DNA of 64,000 bases from JACKFB01 sp041389525. Lineage in GTDB: Bacteria; Myxococcota_A; UBA9042; PHBI01; JACKFB01. The notes under the pieces were generated by a model, which was not told the DNA's origin, searched no databases, and saw only the letters and a program-made list of their open reading frames with translations. Made by a program: the position numbers and the translations under genes. Numbering within the stretch: the first letter of the stretch is position 1; every line of letters begins with the position of its first letter. The stretch covers positions 1-64,000 of the forward strand of contig JAWKRR010000032.1 in NCBI GenBank assembly GCA_041389525.1, in the 5' to 3' direction. Of this stretch, positions 44,428 to 56,100 are shown piece after piece.

Positions 44428-45051
44428 GTGTTTCATTGGCTGATACGGCGCAAGATCGCCGCGTTCGAGCGGGAGTTCGACTACGACATGGGCTACGCGC
44501 GCTCGATCCTCGACGACGCTGGGGTCGGCGCGCTGCTCCGCTTCTCGAAGACTCAAGCGCTGGGGACCTTTCGCGCCGACGTGCCCGCGAGCTCGTGGTA
44601 CGCGGCGAAGATCGCGGCGGCCTTGGTCGCCGATTGCGGGCCCTGCGTGCAGCTCGTGGTGACGATGGCGCTTCGGGCGGGCGTCCCGCCAACCTTGGTC
44701 TCGGCAGTCGTCCGCTGCGATGATGCGGCCCTGCCCGACGACGCGCGTGTCGCCGTCGCCTTCGCCCGCGGGACGCTCCAGCGCGCCCCAGACCTCGACG
44801 CGCGCCGCGCCGCCGCCGTCGACGTCTTCGGGCGCCGCGGCCTGGTCGCGCTGGCCTTCGCCATCACCTCGGCGACCATTTACCCTACGCTCAAGGCCGC
44901 CCTCGGCCACGCCAACGCCTGCACGCTGGTGCGCGTCGCGGGCTCCCCCATCGCCGTCGCCCACCCGGCAGGACGACCACCATCACCGAATCCGCCGCCG
45001 CCGCCTTCGAGACCCACCGCGCCGAGCTGCTCGGCCTCGCGCACCGGATGA
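44428..45051 (+). CDS. AhpD-like/carboxymuconolactone decarboxylase-family protein (ECF41 partner)
   Basis: A small helical protein, 207 residues as read, probably 182 if its stop is restored at 44974-44976. The redox pair is A-D-C-G-P-C-V-Q-L (C-x-x-C, about residue 72), typical of AhpD-like proteins. GTG 44428 was chosen as start because GGAGG at 44418-44422 precedes it and because the ECF41 promoter would start the mRNA after ATG 44395. Carboxymuconolactone decarboxylase-like proteins are the usual neighbours of ECF41 sigma genes. The last 25 residues (P-A-G-R-P-P-S-P-N onward) are only the sigma-factor N-terminus read in another frame, so the true end is probably V-A-H-P-A-G. Confidence 0.8.
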   Translation: MFHWLIRRKIAAFEREFDYDMGYARSILDDAGVGALLRFSKTQALGTFRADVPASSWYAAKIAAALVADCGPCVQLVVTMALRAGVPPTLVSAVVRCDDAALPDDARVAVAFARGTLQRAPDLDARRAAAVDVFGRRGLVALAFAITSATIYPTLKAALGHANACTLVRVAGSPIAVAHPAGRPPSPNPPPPPSRPTAPSCSASRTG

Positions 45052-45854
45052 CCGGCTCGATCTCCGAGGCCGAAGACCTGGTCCAGGACGCCTACGTGCG
45101 CTTCGACGGCGCCGCAGACAGCGTCGAGCACCCGCGGGCTTTCCTGTACCGGACCGTCACGCGCCTGTGCCTCGATCACCTGAAGTCCGCCCGCCACCGC
45201 CGCGAGGTCTACGTCGGCCCGTGGCTGCCCGAACCCGTCGCCCACCCGGTCAGCGACTTCGCCCACAGCGCCGTCGAGCTCGCCGACGAGGTGGGCGTGG
45301 CCCTGCTCCTCGCGCTTGAGCGCCTCTCGCCCCTGGAGCGCGCCGTCTTCGTGCTGCACGACGCCTTCGACTACGACTACGCCGAGGTCGCCGCCGTGCT
45401 GGACTCGACCCCCGCAGCCTGCCGCCAGCTCGCCTCGCGGGCTCGCGCCCACCTAAAGAGCGCCCGCCCGCGCTTTCAGCCCGCGCCCGACGAAGTCCAG
45501 CGCCTCGTCCAAGCCGTCCTCGGCGCCACCATGGCCGGCGACGCGGACCGCCTGACGGCGCTGCTGAGAGCCGACGCCACCCTCATCAGCGACGGCGGGG
45601 GCAAGGCGAAGGCCGCCCTCAAATCCATAGGCGGCGCCGAGCGAATCGCGCGATTCCTGGTGGGCACCATGCGCAAGAACCCGCTCCCACCCGGCGCCAC
45701 CATGGTCCCCGCCCGAATCTCGGGCCTCCCCGGCCTGCTGGTCTTCGTCGGCCAGCAATGCCTGCAATCCGTCGCCCTCGAGCTCGACGGCAGCTCCGTA
45801 GCCGCCATCTACATCGTCCGAAACCCAGACAAGCTCGCCCACCTCCGCCCGTAG
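44973..45854 (+). CDS. ECF41-family RNA polymerase sigma factor
   Basis: An extracytoplasmic-function sigma factor with a fused regulatory domain. Region 2 starts F-E-T-H-R-A-E-L-L-G-L-A-H-R-M and has D-L-V-Q-D-A-Y-V-R-F. The linker Y-V-G-P-W-L-P-E-P, region 4 (L-E-R-A-V-F-V-L-H-D) and the SnoaL-like C-terminal domain with D-G-G-G-K and N-P-D-K-L are diagnostic of ECF41. Homology needs residues upstream of the first normal start codon (ATG 45048), back to about 44973, where the codon is ACG. ATG there would also create the stop of the preceding gene (ATGA). So either ACG is used, a point mutation has occurred, or the base call is wrong. Confidence 0.85.
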   Translation, partial: TTTITESAAAAFETHRAELLGLAHRMTGSISEAEDLVQDAYVRFDGAADSVEHPRAFLYRTVTRLCLDHLKSARHRREVYVGPWLPEPVAHPVSDFAHSAVELADEVGVALLLALERLSPLERAVFVLHDAFDYDYAEVAAVLDSTPAACRQLASRARAHLKSARPRFQPAPDEVQRLVQAVLGATMAGDADRLTALLRADATLISDGGGKAKAALKSIGGAERIARFLVGTMRKNPLPPGATMVPARISGLPGLLVFVGQQCLQSVALELDGSSVAAIYIVRNPDKLAHLRP

Positions 45855-45858
45855 CGCT

Positions 45859-45883
45859 GGGGTCAAGAGCACTCAGTTCTCAT
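45859..45883. repeat. Solo inverse copy of the IS-flanking repeat
   Basis: GGGGTCAAGAGCACTCAGTTCTCAT is the reverse complement of the central part of the repeat at 26815-26840, with one difference. It stands alone in the 68 bp gap between the convergent sigma factor and hypothetical genes, so it is a dispersed repeat and not only an IS boundary. Confidence 0.7.
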
Positions 45884-45922
45884 ATTTCAACGCATGTGTA
45901 CGAAGGGTTAGCGCGCTTCTTC

Positions 45923-47029
45923 TCAGACGCGCACAGCGACCCCGACCAGGGACAGGCCCGGCGCTGTCCAGGTGCGTTGGCCGCGCGCGCCGAGGGCCGA
46001 CGCCATGGTGGCGGCGTCGGGGAGGGCGCCCGCGCTTCGGATGGAGCGGTCGGCCTCAACGAGCGCGCGTACCAGGGGCGGGCCGGCGGCGCCGAGGACG
46101 GCGGGGAGCTCGGCGCCGCCGCGGGCGAGGAAGGTCGGGGTCGCCGCGGGTGAGAGCCACAGCTCGCGCGGGCGCCAGGTACCACCTGAGTTTTCCGCGA
46201 GCGCCAGCGCGGTCAGCAGGGCGCCGCCCGCCAAGGCCACGGTGCCCGCCTCGACCAACCAGGCGCCCTCGCGGGCAACGGCGGCGGCCGCGCGCAGGAG
46301 GCTGGCGGCGGGGGCGTCGGGCATGAAGGCCGTGACGTTGGCGAGCCGCACGAGGTCGAAGCGCGCCTCGGCGCCGGTGGCAGCGAGCGCCTCGATGGTC
46401 AGCGCCAGTCCCGTCAGCGGCGTCTGGGCCGCTTCGGCGTGGCGCTCTACGGGCCGGTCCAGCAGCTCCGCCAGGGGCTGGTCAGCGCGCCTGACGCCGG
46501 GCAGGGCGGCGAGGGCAGGGACCTCGTCGAGGCTGACGCGCAGCGCCACGCGGCCAGCCCGCGCCGCCTCCTCGCGCGTCGCCGCCCACCACGCCTCAGC
46601 CCGTGGCGCCAGCTCGGCCCAGCACAGCGCCCCCACGCGCGCGCCGTCCGGGTGGTGCGCGGCGCGCTCAAGCTGCACAGTGCCCGCCAGCTCGGCCCCC
46701 TGCAGCAGGCACGCGCCCGCCCGCCCCGCTCCGTCCAGCGCCACCCACACGTCGCCAAAGCGCACGGCGGCCTGCGGCAGCGCGGCGTCCAGGGCGGTGA
46801 CCTCGAGCGCCGGCAGCGCCGCGGCGAGCTCCTCGGAGGTCGGCGCGAAGGGCGTCAGCCCGCCGCCCGCACCACGCGCCAGCCGCACCCCGCAGCCCGC
46901 GTCCAGCGCCCGCCCCGCGAGCCCGCCCAGGCGCGCGACCACGCACGCGTCCACGTCGCGCAGCCGCCCCGCGTAGGTGCCGACCGGGATCGCGCTCGCG
47001 TTCGCCGCGTCCGCGGGCGTCCCCATCAT
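45923..47029 (-). CDS. Hypothetical protein, Ala-rich
   Basis: A 368-residue protein from ATG 47029 (47026 equally possible). It has no signal peptide, no clear transmembrane helix and no motif I recognise. It is strongly Ala/Leu/Val/Gly-rich with regular blocks such as L-A-G-R-A-L-D-A-G-C-G, A-L-D-A-A-L-P-Q-A-A and G-T-W-R-P-R-E-L-W-L-S. It follows the giant outer-membrane gene by 76 bp on the same strand and could be translated from the same transcript. A coding role is supported by length and the orderly spacing to its neighbour; function is unknown. Confidence 0.55.
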   Translation of the reverse strand: MMGTPADAANASAIPVGTYAGRLRDVDACVVARLGGLAGRALDAGCGVRLARGAGGGLTPFAPTSEELAAALPALEVTALDAALPQAAVRFGDVWVALDGAGRAGACLLQGAELAGTVQLERAAHHPDGARVGALCWAELAPRAEAWWAATREEAARAGRVALRVSLDEVPALAALPGVRRADQPLAELLDRPVERHAEAAQTPLTGLALTIEALAATGAEARFDLVRLANVTAFMPDAPAASLLRAAAAVAREGAWLVEAGTVALAGGALLTALALAENSGGTWRPRELWLSPAATPTFLARGGAELPAVLGAAGPPLVRALVEADRSIRSAGALPDAATMASALGARGQRTWTAPGLSLVGVAVRV

Positions 47030-47105
47030 GGGGCCCGCCCGCCTTGGCTCGCGGCGGCCCGTCGGAACACCCGCCCCCGGCCGGAACCTCTCGCGCGCAC
47101 GCCCG

Positions 47106-50100
47106 CTACTTCGCCGTCGCGCACTTGCCGCCGAGCCGCACGGTGAAGTCGACGCGGCGGTTCTCGCGGAACGCGGTCTCGTCCTGGCCCTCAACCCGCG
47201 GCAGCGACTCGCCAAACCCACGCACCGTCAGCAAGCCCTTCTTCACGCCCCGCGCGACCAGATAGTCGCGGGCTGCCGACGCCCGCTTCTGGCTCAGCGA
47301 GTAGTTGGACTCGTCGGTGCCGTCCTCGTCGGCGTGGCCGTTGACCGCGACCTCGATGATGAGGTCGTTCGCTTTGATGGTCGACGCGAGCTGCGCCAGC
47401 GTGGACTTCGCCTGCTCGGTCAGGGCCGAGCTGGTCTTCTCGAAGAACACGATCTCCTCGATGGAGTAGCGGCACTCGGGGTCGATCTCCTCGGGCGGCG
47501 GCAGCGTGTCGCGCACCACCTTGCGGGCGTCGTCAGGGCAGCCGTCCTGGTCCTCGAAGCCGTTGTAAGTCTCGGGCTGCTGCGGGCACATGTCGGAGCG
47601 GTCGGGGATGCCGTCGCCGTCGTGGTCTTCCAAGACGATGGCGTCGGGGCAGCCATCCTGATCGTCGATTCCGTTGTAGTCCTCCGCCTTTAGCGGGCAC
47701 TTGTCAACGACGTCGGGCACGCCGTCCTGGTCGTTGTCCGGGTCGGGGCAGCCGTCGAGGTCGGCGAACCCATCGACGTCCTCGGCGCGCGTCGGGCAGC
47801 GGTCGTCCGCGTCCGGGATGCCGTCGCCGTCGCTGTCGCCGGCCTTCGGCGCCCACTGCAGCCCCGCGATGAAGCGAAAGGTCGGCGAGCCGATGCCGCG
47901 CACGATGCCCGTCCCCACCGCCGATTGCAGCGAAAGCCCCGGAATGATGTACCATTTTGGGCCAAGCAGCCACTCCAGCGTCGTCGTGTCGCCGGACTGG
48001 AAGATGTCGTTGAAGGGCGTGTGGCCGAACAGCTCCGTCGCGATGGCGAGCTTGTCGCGCACGGCCTCCACCTCGACCCCCAACCCGTAGGTCAGCTCGT
48101 TGCCGAAGGTGTGGTTGAAGAAGTCGACCTCTTCGGTGCGCACGCGCACGCCGGCGTTGAGGCTGGTCACCGTGCGGTCCGTCCGATAGTCGAAGATCAC
48201 CCGCCCGAGGATCCCGACCCCCGGGTCGCCACGAAAATGGTCCTTGTCGCCGATGGGGATCGTCGCGCCCACCGACACGCCAAGCCCCGGCCCGCCGAGC
48301 GTGTTGTCGAGCAGCCGCCCGCGAAGCCGCACCTGCATGTCGGCAAGCCCCGCGCCGCTCACCGGCGCGATGGCCCGCGTGTCCGGGTCGCTGTCCAAGA
48401 TGAGCGCGATCGGCAGGTCCACCTCGATCTGCGCGTGCCCAAACAGGCCAATCCCGATGTTCACGTCGATGTAGTCGGCCTGATCGATGAACTTCTCGCT
48501 GTAGAGGCCGGTTTGCAGCTGAAAGCTGTCCTCCTCGTGCCAGAACATCACCGACGCGTACGGCCGCCACGCCGGCGCGATGAGGCTCTGCTCGACCGAC
48601 CACATCCGGTAGTGTCCGCCGGCGCCGAAGTAGTCCTCGATGTTCACGTTCGGCTTCTGCTGCTGCGCGCTCGCGTCGCTCGTCATCGAGCCCACGCTGG
48701 CGACGGCTACTACCAGCAACGCCAGCCCGCGCTTCCTCCGCCGCACCGCCCACACGCCCACGCCCAGCAAGCACAGCAGCCAGGGCAGGGCGCCACCGCC
48801 TCCCGACCCGGCGCAGCCCGTGTAATTGCCGCCGGTCAGCTCGGCGACCGAGAAGTCGTCCGCCCCGTCGTTGGGGTCGGTGCCGTTGAGGATCTCGACG
48901 CCGTCCACCACGCCGCCGCCGTCGGTGTCCGCCACCAGCGGGTCGGTCGGCGCGAACCCGCCCACACCCTCGACCTCGAGCTTGTCGTTGAGCAGGTCGC
49001 CGTCGGTGTCCGGTCGCTTCGGGTCGGTCTTGTGGACCAGGATCTCGATGCGGTCGGTCAGCCCGTCGGCGTCGGAGTCGGCCAAGCCGTCCTTGGGATC
49101 GTTGGGATTTCCCTCGCCCGCGTCGATGCGCCCGTTGTCGTTGTTGTCCTCGCCGGGCGAGGCCTCACACACCCCGGCGACCGCCTTGGACCCGTCGCAC
49201 ACGCCGTCGTCGTCGGAGTCGGGGTCCTTCGGGTTCGTCGTCGTCGACGGGTCCAAGTCGGGCTTGAACAGGCCGAGGGCCGTGTTCGGCGTGCCGCGAG
49301 TCAGCCCGAACTCGGTGCCGTCCTGGATCCCGTCGCGGTCGGTGTCGACCGAGAGCGGGTCGGTGCCCAGGGTGACCTCCTGCCCGTCCGGCAGCCCGTC
49401 GTCGTCGGAGTCGGCGTCCTTCGCGTCGGTCAGCAGGGTGGCCTCGACGATATCCGACAGCCCGTCGTCGTCGTCGTCGGGGTCGGAGCAGTTGAGCTTC
49501 CCGTCCTCGTCGAAGTCCGCGATGTCGTCGGCCGAGGGCGTGCTGGCCGCTGACCGCGAGTCCGTCTTGCACTCGGCCTCGCGCTGGTCATCGACGCCGT
49601 CGTTGTCGTCGTCAGGGTCGATGCAGTCGATGTCGCCGTCGCCGTCGGTGTCGCCGAGCTCGACGAAGCTCGGCGTCGACTGGTTGCTCTGCGAGTCGTA
49701 GCCGCAGAAAATCTCGACGCCATCGGCCACGCCGTCGCCGTCCACGTCGCTCTGGCTGCCGTCGCAGACCCCGTTCCCGTCCTTGTCCACGGGCGAATCG
49801 TTCGGGTCCAGCGGGTCGGTGCCGCAGAGCAGCTCGCCGCCGTCGGTGGCCTCGTTGCCCGCGAAGTCCAGGTCGTCGTCCGAGTTCGGGTCCACCGGGC
49901 TGGTCTCGTTCGCACCGACCTGGCCGTCGTGGTCCGCGTCCTCCACACCGTCGGGCAGCCCGTCGTTGTCGGTGTCGGCGACCACCGGGTCCGTGCCCAG
50001 GCACACCGCGCCGCTGGTCAGCTCGTAGCAGCTGCCGACCTCGATGCCGTCGAGCAGCCCGTCGCCGTCCGTGTCCGGCTTGGTCGGCGAGGTCTCCGAG

Positions 50101-53100
50101 GCCTGCGTCACGCCGTCGTGATTCGCGTCCTCGACCCCGTCATCCAGCCCGTCGTTGTCGCTGTCTTTGACCAGCGGGTTGGTCCCGAGCTGCGCCTCGT
50201 TGGCGTCGCTGACCCCGTCGTTGTCGTCGTCGGGGTCGATGCAGTTGACGATCTCGTCGCCGTCGGTGTCCGCGAGGTCCAGCTCGACCGGCTTCACGTT
50301 CTTGTCCAGCGGGTCGGTCAGGCAGAGCAGCTCGTCGGCGTCCGGAGACCCGTCGCCGTCATCGTCCTGGTCCAACGCGTTGCAGACCGAGTCGCCGTCG
50401 GTGTCCACCGGCAGGCTGGTCTTCACCGCCGGGTCCGTCCCGCACGCGACCTCCGTCTCGTTGAGCCAGCCGTCACCGTCCTTGTCCGCGTCGATCGCGT
50501 CGCAGAGCCCGTCGTCATCGATGTCGGTGGGCACGCTGGCCGGGTCCTTCGGGTTGGTGCCGCACTGCAGCTCCAGCGCCGAGTTCCAGCCGTCGTTGTC
50601 CGGGTCCGCGTCGCTGTCCACGCCGTCGCAGAGCCCGTCGCCGTCGGTGTCGACCGGCTTGTCCTGGGCGTCGAGGGGGCTGGTCTGACACAGCGACTCC
50701 GTCGAGTCGCTCCAGCCGTCGCCGTCGTCGTCGTCGTCCACCGCATTGCACAGCCCGTCGCCGTCCGTGTCTTCGGGCTTCGAGGCCGGGTCGAGCGGAT
50801 TCGTACCGCACTGCAACTCGAGCGTGTCCTTCCACCCGTCGTTGTCGTCGTCGGAGTCCACGAGGTCGCAGATCTTGTCGTTGTCGGCGTCCTGTCCGAG
50901 GGCGGTCGGGTTGCTCTCGGGCTTCTCCGGGTCAGTGGCGCACAGGATCTCGACCGCGTTGGGCCAGCCGTCGTTGTCGACATCCTGGTCGAGCGCGTCG
51001 CACTCGCCGTTGCCGTCGGTGTCCTTGGGGACCGACTGGGGGTCGTTCTTCAGCGTCCCGCACAGCGCCTCCTGGTCGTCGGTCCAGAGGTCGTTGTCGT
51101 CGTCGTCGTCGACCGCGTCGCACATCCCGTCGCCGTCGCCGTCGAAGCCCGCCGCGACCGGGTTCGACGCCGCGCTGCTGCCGTCGGTGCCACAGGTCTC
51201 TTCGAGGGCGTTGCTCCAGCCGTCGCCGTCCTTGTCCGCGTCCAGCGCGTCGCAGATCCCGTCCTGGTCCAGGTCGTGTTGCGCGTCCGTCGGCGTGCTG
51301 GTCTTCACCTTGGAGTCCGACCCGCACGCGGCCTCGAGGATGTCGGGGAAGCCGTCGTTGTCGTCGTCGTCGTCGGCCGAGTCGCACTGGGTGTCGCCGT
51401 CCGCGTCGTCGGGAACGCTCAGCGCGTTCAGCGGCAGCGACCCGCAGATGATCTCCTCGATGTCCGGGTAGCCGTCGCCGTCGTCGTCCAGGTCGGCGCA
51501 GTTCGGCTTGTCGTCGCCGTCGGGGTCGTCGGCCTCGCCCGGCGCCGGGAAGCTGCTCGCCTTCTTCGGGTCGGTCTCGCAGGCGATCTCGAAGCCGTTG
51601 GAGACCAAGTCCTCGTCGTAGTCCTGCGCGAAGCAGAAGAAGTCCGCCACGCAGTCGATGTCGACGCAGTCCGGCAGCCCGTCCTGGTCGTCGTCGATCC
51701 CGTTGGCGCACAGCGCCTCCTTGCCGCCGCAGGTGTCCTCAAACAGGTCGAAGGTGCCGTTGCAGTCGGCGTCGATGTTGAAGATGTCGCAGTTCTTCGG
51801 CGCCCCCGGGAAGATGTCGTCGTCGTTCTTCGCCGTGCTGTTCAGGGCGCAGTCGCTGATCTCGGTGTCGTCTTCGAAGGTGTCGTTGTCGTCGTCCGTG
51901 TCCACGCAGTTGAGGATCAGGTCGGTGTCGGGGTCTGAGATGTCGTCGGCGCTGGGCTTGTCGCCGATGTCCACGGGGCTGCGGCCGCAGGTGATCTCGA
52001 CGCCGTTGGGCACGCCGTCCAGGTCGAAGTCGGAGGCCGCGCACGCCGCGTCCAGCACGCAGTCCTGGTCGGCGCAGTCGGTCTTGCCGTCCAGGTCCTC
52101 GTCGATGCCGCCGGTGCAAAGCTCGCCGCAGGCCACGCTGACCCTCGCGTTGCTGCCCGCGCCCTCGGCGCACGCCCCGATTCGATCGGCCACGACGAAG
52201 TATTCGTGCCCGCTGACCACGGCGAAGGCCTTCTGCCCGCCGAGGCTGCAGCCCGTGTCGAAGGTCGCCAGCGGAGCGCCGCAGGTCCCGTTGGTGCAGG
52301 CCCCGTCGAAGACGAAGACCGAGTAGCGATTGACGCCCTGGTTGGCCAACGCCAGCACCACCATCTCGCTCTTGGCGGCGACGAAGCGCAGCGTCCCGTC
52401 GGCCCCGCCACCGCTGACGGGCGTCGTGCACGGGAAGTCGTCGTGGGCTGGCTTGATGACCAGGGGCTTGCCGCAGGCCAGGGCGGTCGTCTTCTGGCAG
52501 ATCTCGCCGGCGCAGTTCGTCGCGTTGAAGCAGGCGGGGTCGGAGCAATCGGTCAGCCCGTCGCAGTCGTTGTCCAGGCCGTCGCCGCAGGAGTCGACGG
52601 CCGCCAAGCTCTCGTCGCCGTTGGGGTTCACGGCCGTCGCCTGGTCGTTGCAGTCGACGCCCAGGCAGGTCACCTGCGCCGGCGGGACCCCGGCAGGTGC
52701 TGTGCCGAAGCCGTCGTTGTCCTTGTCGATGCAGCCGTCGGCGCAGTCGAAGACGCTGTCCAGGTCGACGTCGACGCAGACCGCGGCGCAGCGGTTGTCG
52801 CCGGGCGCGCAGTCCTGCTCGTTGCAGGTCCCGTCGCTGTCGCTGTCGGCCAGGGTCTCGTCGACCGGGCCGTCGCAGTCGTCGTCGACGCCGTCGCACG
52901 CGAACTCGGCGCAGCCGCCGGTCGCGCGGGGCGAGCCGCGGTGGGTGCCGGAGCTGCCGTAGTTCGCGGCGGGGCCGGCCAGGCACCACGCGGAGGCCGT
53001 GCTCTTGCTCGCCGACACGCCGGTCACGGGCAGGGTGCCGAGGATCATCGAGCGCCCGACCGTGCCCGTGCCAGGGCCGACCGCGCCGGTCTTGGTCAGC

Positions 53101-56100
53101 TGCGACAGCTCGCAGGTGAACCCGGTCCGGAAGTCCACCTGATCCAGCAGCTTCACGCCGCCCTCGGTCAGGGTGAGCAGGTCGCCCGCGGGCGAGATCT
53201 GGAAGGCCTGGTTGCAGGTCGCGTCGGGCGAGAGGCTGTCGGTGCCGCCGACCGGGCCGAAGGCGACGATGAAGAAGGCGCCGGGCGCGAGCTCGGCCGA
53301 GGGCGCCAGCACCGTGCAGCTCCCGCCGGCCCCGAAGGCGACGCTGGTGCCGACGACGTTCTTGATGGTCAGCTTGAGCTGGTCGAGGTCGATGGTCGCG
53401 GTCGACGCATTGTAGAGCTCGATCCACTGCTCGCCCGGGTTGCCGGCCGGTTTGGGGATGTGGATCTCGGTCACGTGGAGCGCGCCGGACTCGGTCTGGC
53501 AGGTCGCCGAGCAGCCGTCGCCCGGGTCGTCGTTGCCGTCGTCGCAGGTCTCGTTGACGCTGATGATCGAGTCGCCGCAGATCGAGCAGGCGGGCTCTTC
53601 GAGGTCGGGCAGGCCGTTGCAGTTGTTGTCGATGCCGCCGGCGTCGCCGCAGACCTCGGGCTGGCCTGGGTGGGTGATGGCGTCGTTGTCGGCGCAGTCC
53701 GCCACGGCGGAGGCCGCTGAGCAGGAGGTCAGCACGTTGAAGGGGGCCGGCGCCGTCCCGTCGCCGTAGCCGTCGCCGTCCACGTCGATGCAGCGGTCGC
53801 AGGTGAGGTCGCCCGACTCGCTGAGGCCGTCCTTGTCTTTGTCGGAGAGCAGCGTGATCTCGTCGATGAAGAGGCCGGGGTTGGCGTTGTTGCCGCCGTC
53901 CACCGTGTCGTAGAAGAGGACCACCGGGACCGAGATCCCCTTGAAGGACGCGGAGATCGGGATGTCGACGGTGACCAGGCCGGCGGTGTTGGAGCCGGTC
54001 TCGAAGGCCTTCGTGCCCACGGTGGCGTCGCAGGCGGCCGCGGCCACGCCGAAGCAGACGCCGAACTTGTCCTTGTCGGTCGCGGCCTCGCCGTTGAGGG
54101 AGTAGCGGACGCGCAGGGTGGGCGTCAGCATCTGCGCGGGGACAGGGATGCTGCGGGCGAGCCAGCCGCGGCGGCGCCCGGCGCCCGAGGCGCTGACGTT
54201 GCCGTTGAGCACGGTCTCGAAGCCCTGGGCGTTGAAGGTGGTCTGCAGGCCCACGGCGAAGAGGCCGTCTCCGGTCGCCACGAAGCCGCCCGCGCCCGTG
54301 TTGAACGTGAACTTCGTCGAGCACACCGAGCAGAAGGGGTCGGCCGAGCAGAGCGCGTCGGCGCAGTCCGCCTTGCTGTCGCCGTTGTCGTCGATGCCGT
54401 TGGCGCAGTCCTCGCTGCCGCAGCCGGGGTCGAAGCCGTCGGTCTGGCCGTTGCAGTCGTTGTCGACGCCGTCGCCGCAGTTGCCCAGCGAGAGGTCCTC
54501 GATGGCGCCCGGGTGGACCTGGAAGCCGTCGAGGCCGTCGTTGCAGTCGCCGCCGGCGAAGAGGCAGCCGCTGGTGGGGCCCTCGGGGCGCCCGTAGCCG
54601 TCGAAGTCGGCGTCCCAGCATGTGTCACAGCTCGGCGCGCTTCCTTCGGCGACCAGATCGCCGTCGATGTCGCTGGCGAGGCGGATGCGGGTCACCGTGG
54701 CGCCCAGGTTGTCGTTCTGCGAGGCGCTGGCGGTGTCGTAGAGGATGCTGATGGTCGTGCTGGCGCCGATGTGCGCGGTGAGGTCGACCAGGACCGTCTT
54801 CTCGCCGGCGGTCGGCGTGCTGGCGAGCAGGATGATCCCCGGCGTGTCGAAGCGGCAGGTGGGCTGGTTGATGCAGACCGCGAGCTGATCGGACGCGAAG
54901 CCGGTGTCGCCTTGGTGCACGAAGGTGACGGCCAGCTTGGGCTGCGGGCCGCCCACGGCGAGAGACGGGACGTTCACCGTCAGGTTGAGGCGGCCGAAGT
55001 AGACGCCGCCCGGGGCGCCGCCGTTGTTGGGGTTCGGCAGCGAGCTGATCGACGCGCCGCTGCTGGTCTTCCAGGCGCCTGCGGCCGCGCTGTACACCCA
55101 CAACCCCTGGGCGTCGCTCTGCCACAGGGCCTTGCCCGAGTCGAAGGTCCAGTCGATGCTGCACGGGTCGCAGAACGGGTCATTTGAGCAGGCGGCGTCT
55201 GAGCAATCGGTGATCCCGTTGGCGCCGTTGTCGATGCCGTCGGCGCAGTCCTCTTTGCACTGCGAGTCGGCGAGATCGGTCTGGCCGTCGCAGTCGTCGT
55301 CGAAGCCGTCGTTGCAGACCTCGACGAGGGTGGGGTGGGTCAGGGCGCGGGTGTCGTCGCAGTCGACCTCGGGGTGGGTGCAGGTCGCGAGGCTCACGCT
55401 GATCGCGCGGCCGTAGCCGTCTTGGTCCAGGTCCACGCAGCGGTCGCAGGTCGCGCCCTGGGCGGCGAACTCGAAGGAGGCGTCGCGGTCGATGTCGCTG
55501 CCGACGGTGACGCGGTCGACGAGGACCGACGCGGGGGAAAGGCCCAGGCCGGCGCTCTGGTAGCGGATGACGACCTGGCGCGCGGTGCCGGCGACGGCGC
55601 CGAGGTTGATGCGGGCGACGCTGCGGCCGTTCAGGTCGGTCTCGCCGGTGGTCACCGCGGTGTTCTCGCAGCTCGTGTAGACGAGGCCCGAGGTCGGCAG
55701 GCCGTTGCCGTTGACGTAGACGAGCAGGCAGTCGGCGACGCCGTCGCCGTCGAGGGTGTAGTGGACCGTGAGCTCGGGCTCGGGCGCGTTGACGAGGGCT
55801 GGGACGGCGATGCGGCTGACGATGGTGGTGTCAGCGGGCATGGGGGAGGGCGGGTCCACCTCGAAGCCGCCGGGGGGCGCCGGGTTGTGCGTGAAGAGCG
55901 GGGTGGCCGGCCCGAGCGCGGTCGCGGGCACCCAGCCCATGGGCGAGCCCAGGCCGAAGTCGGTGCCGCAGGTCTGGGTGCAGACGGTGCCTGTCACGCC
56001 GTCGCCCTTGCCGTCGCAGGTGTAGCCGGCCTCGAGCTGGCAGGTCGCCGAGCAGCCGTTGCCGCTGGTGGTGCCCTTGTCGTCGCAGCCTTCGACCCCG

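Noticed and set aside
48900..52020. Repeat array suggesting CRISPR or satellite DNA
   Set aside because: It is a calcium-binding thrombospondin type 3 coding array in one open frame, with Asp-rich units.
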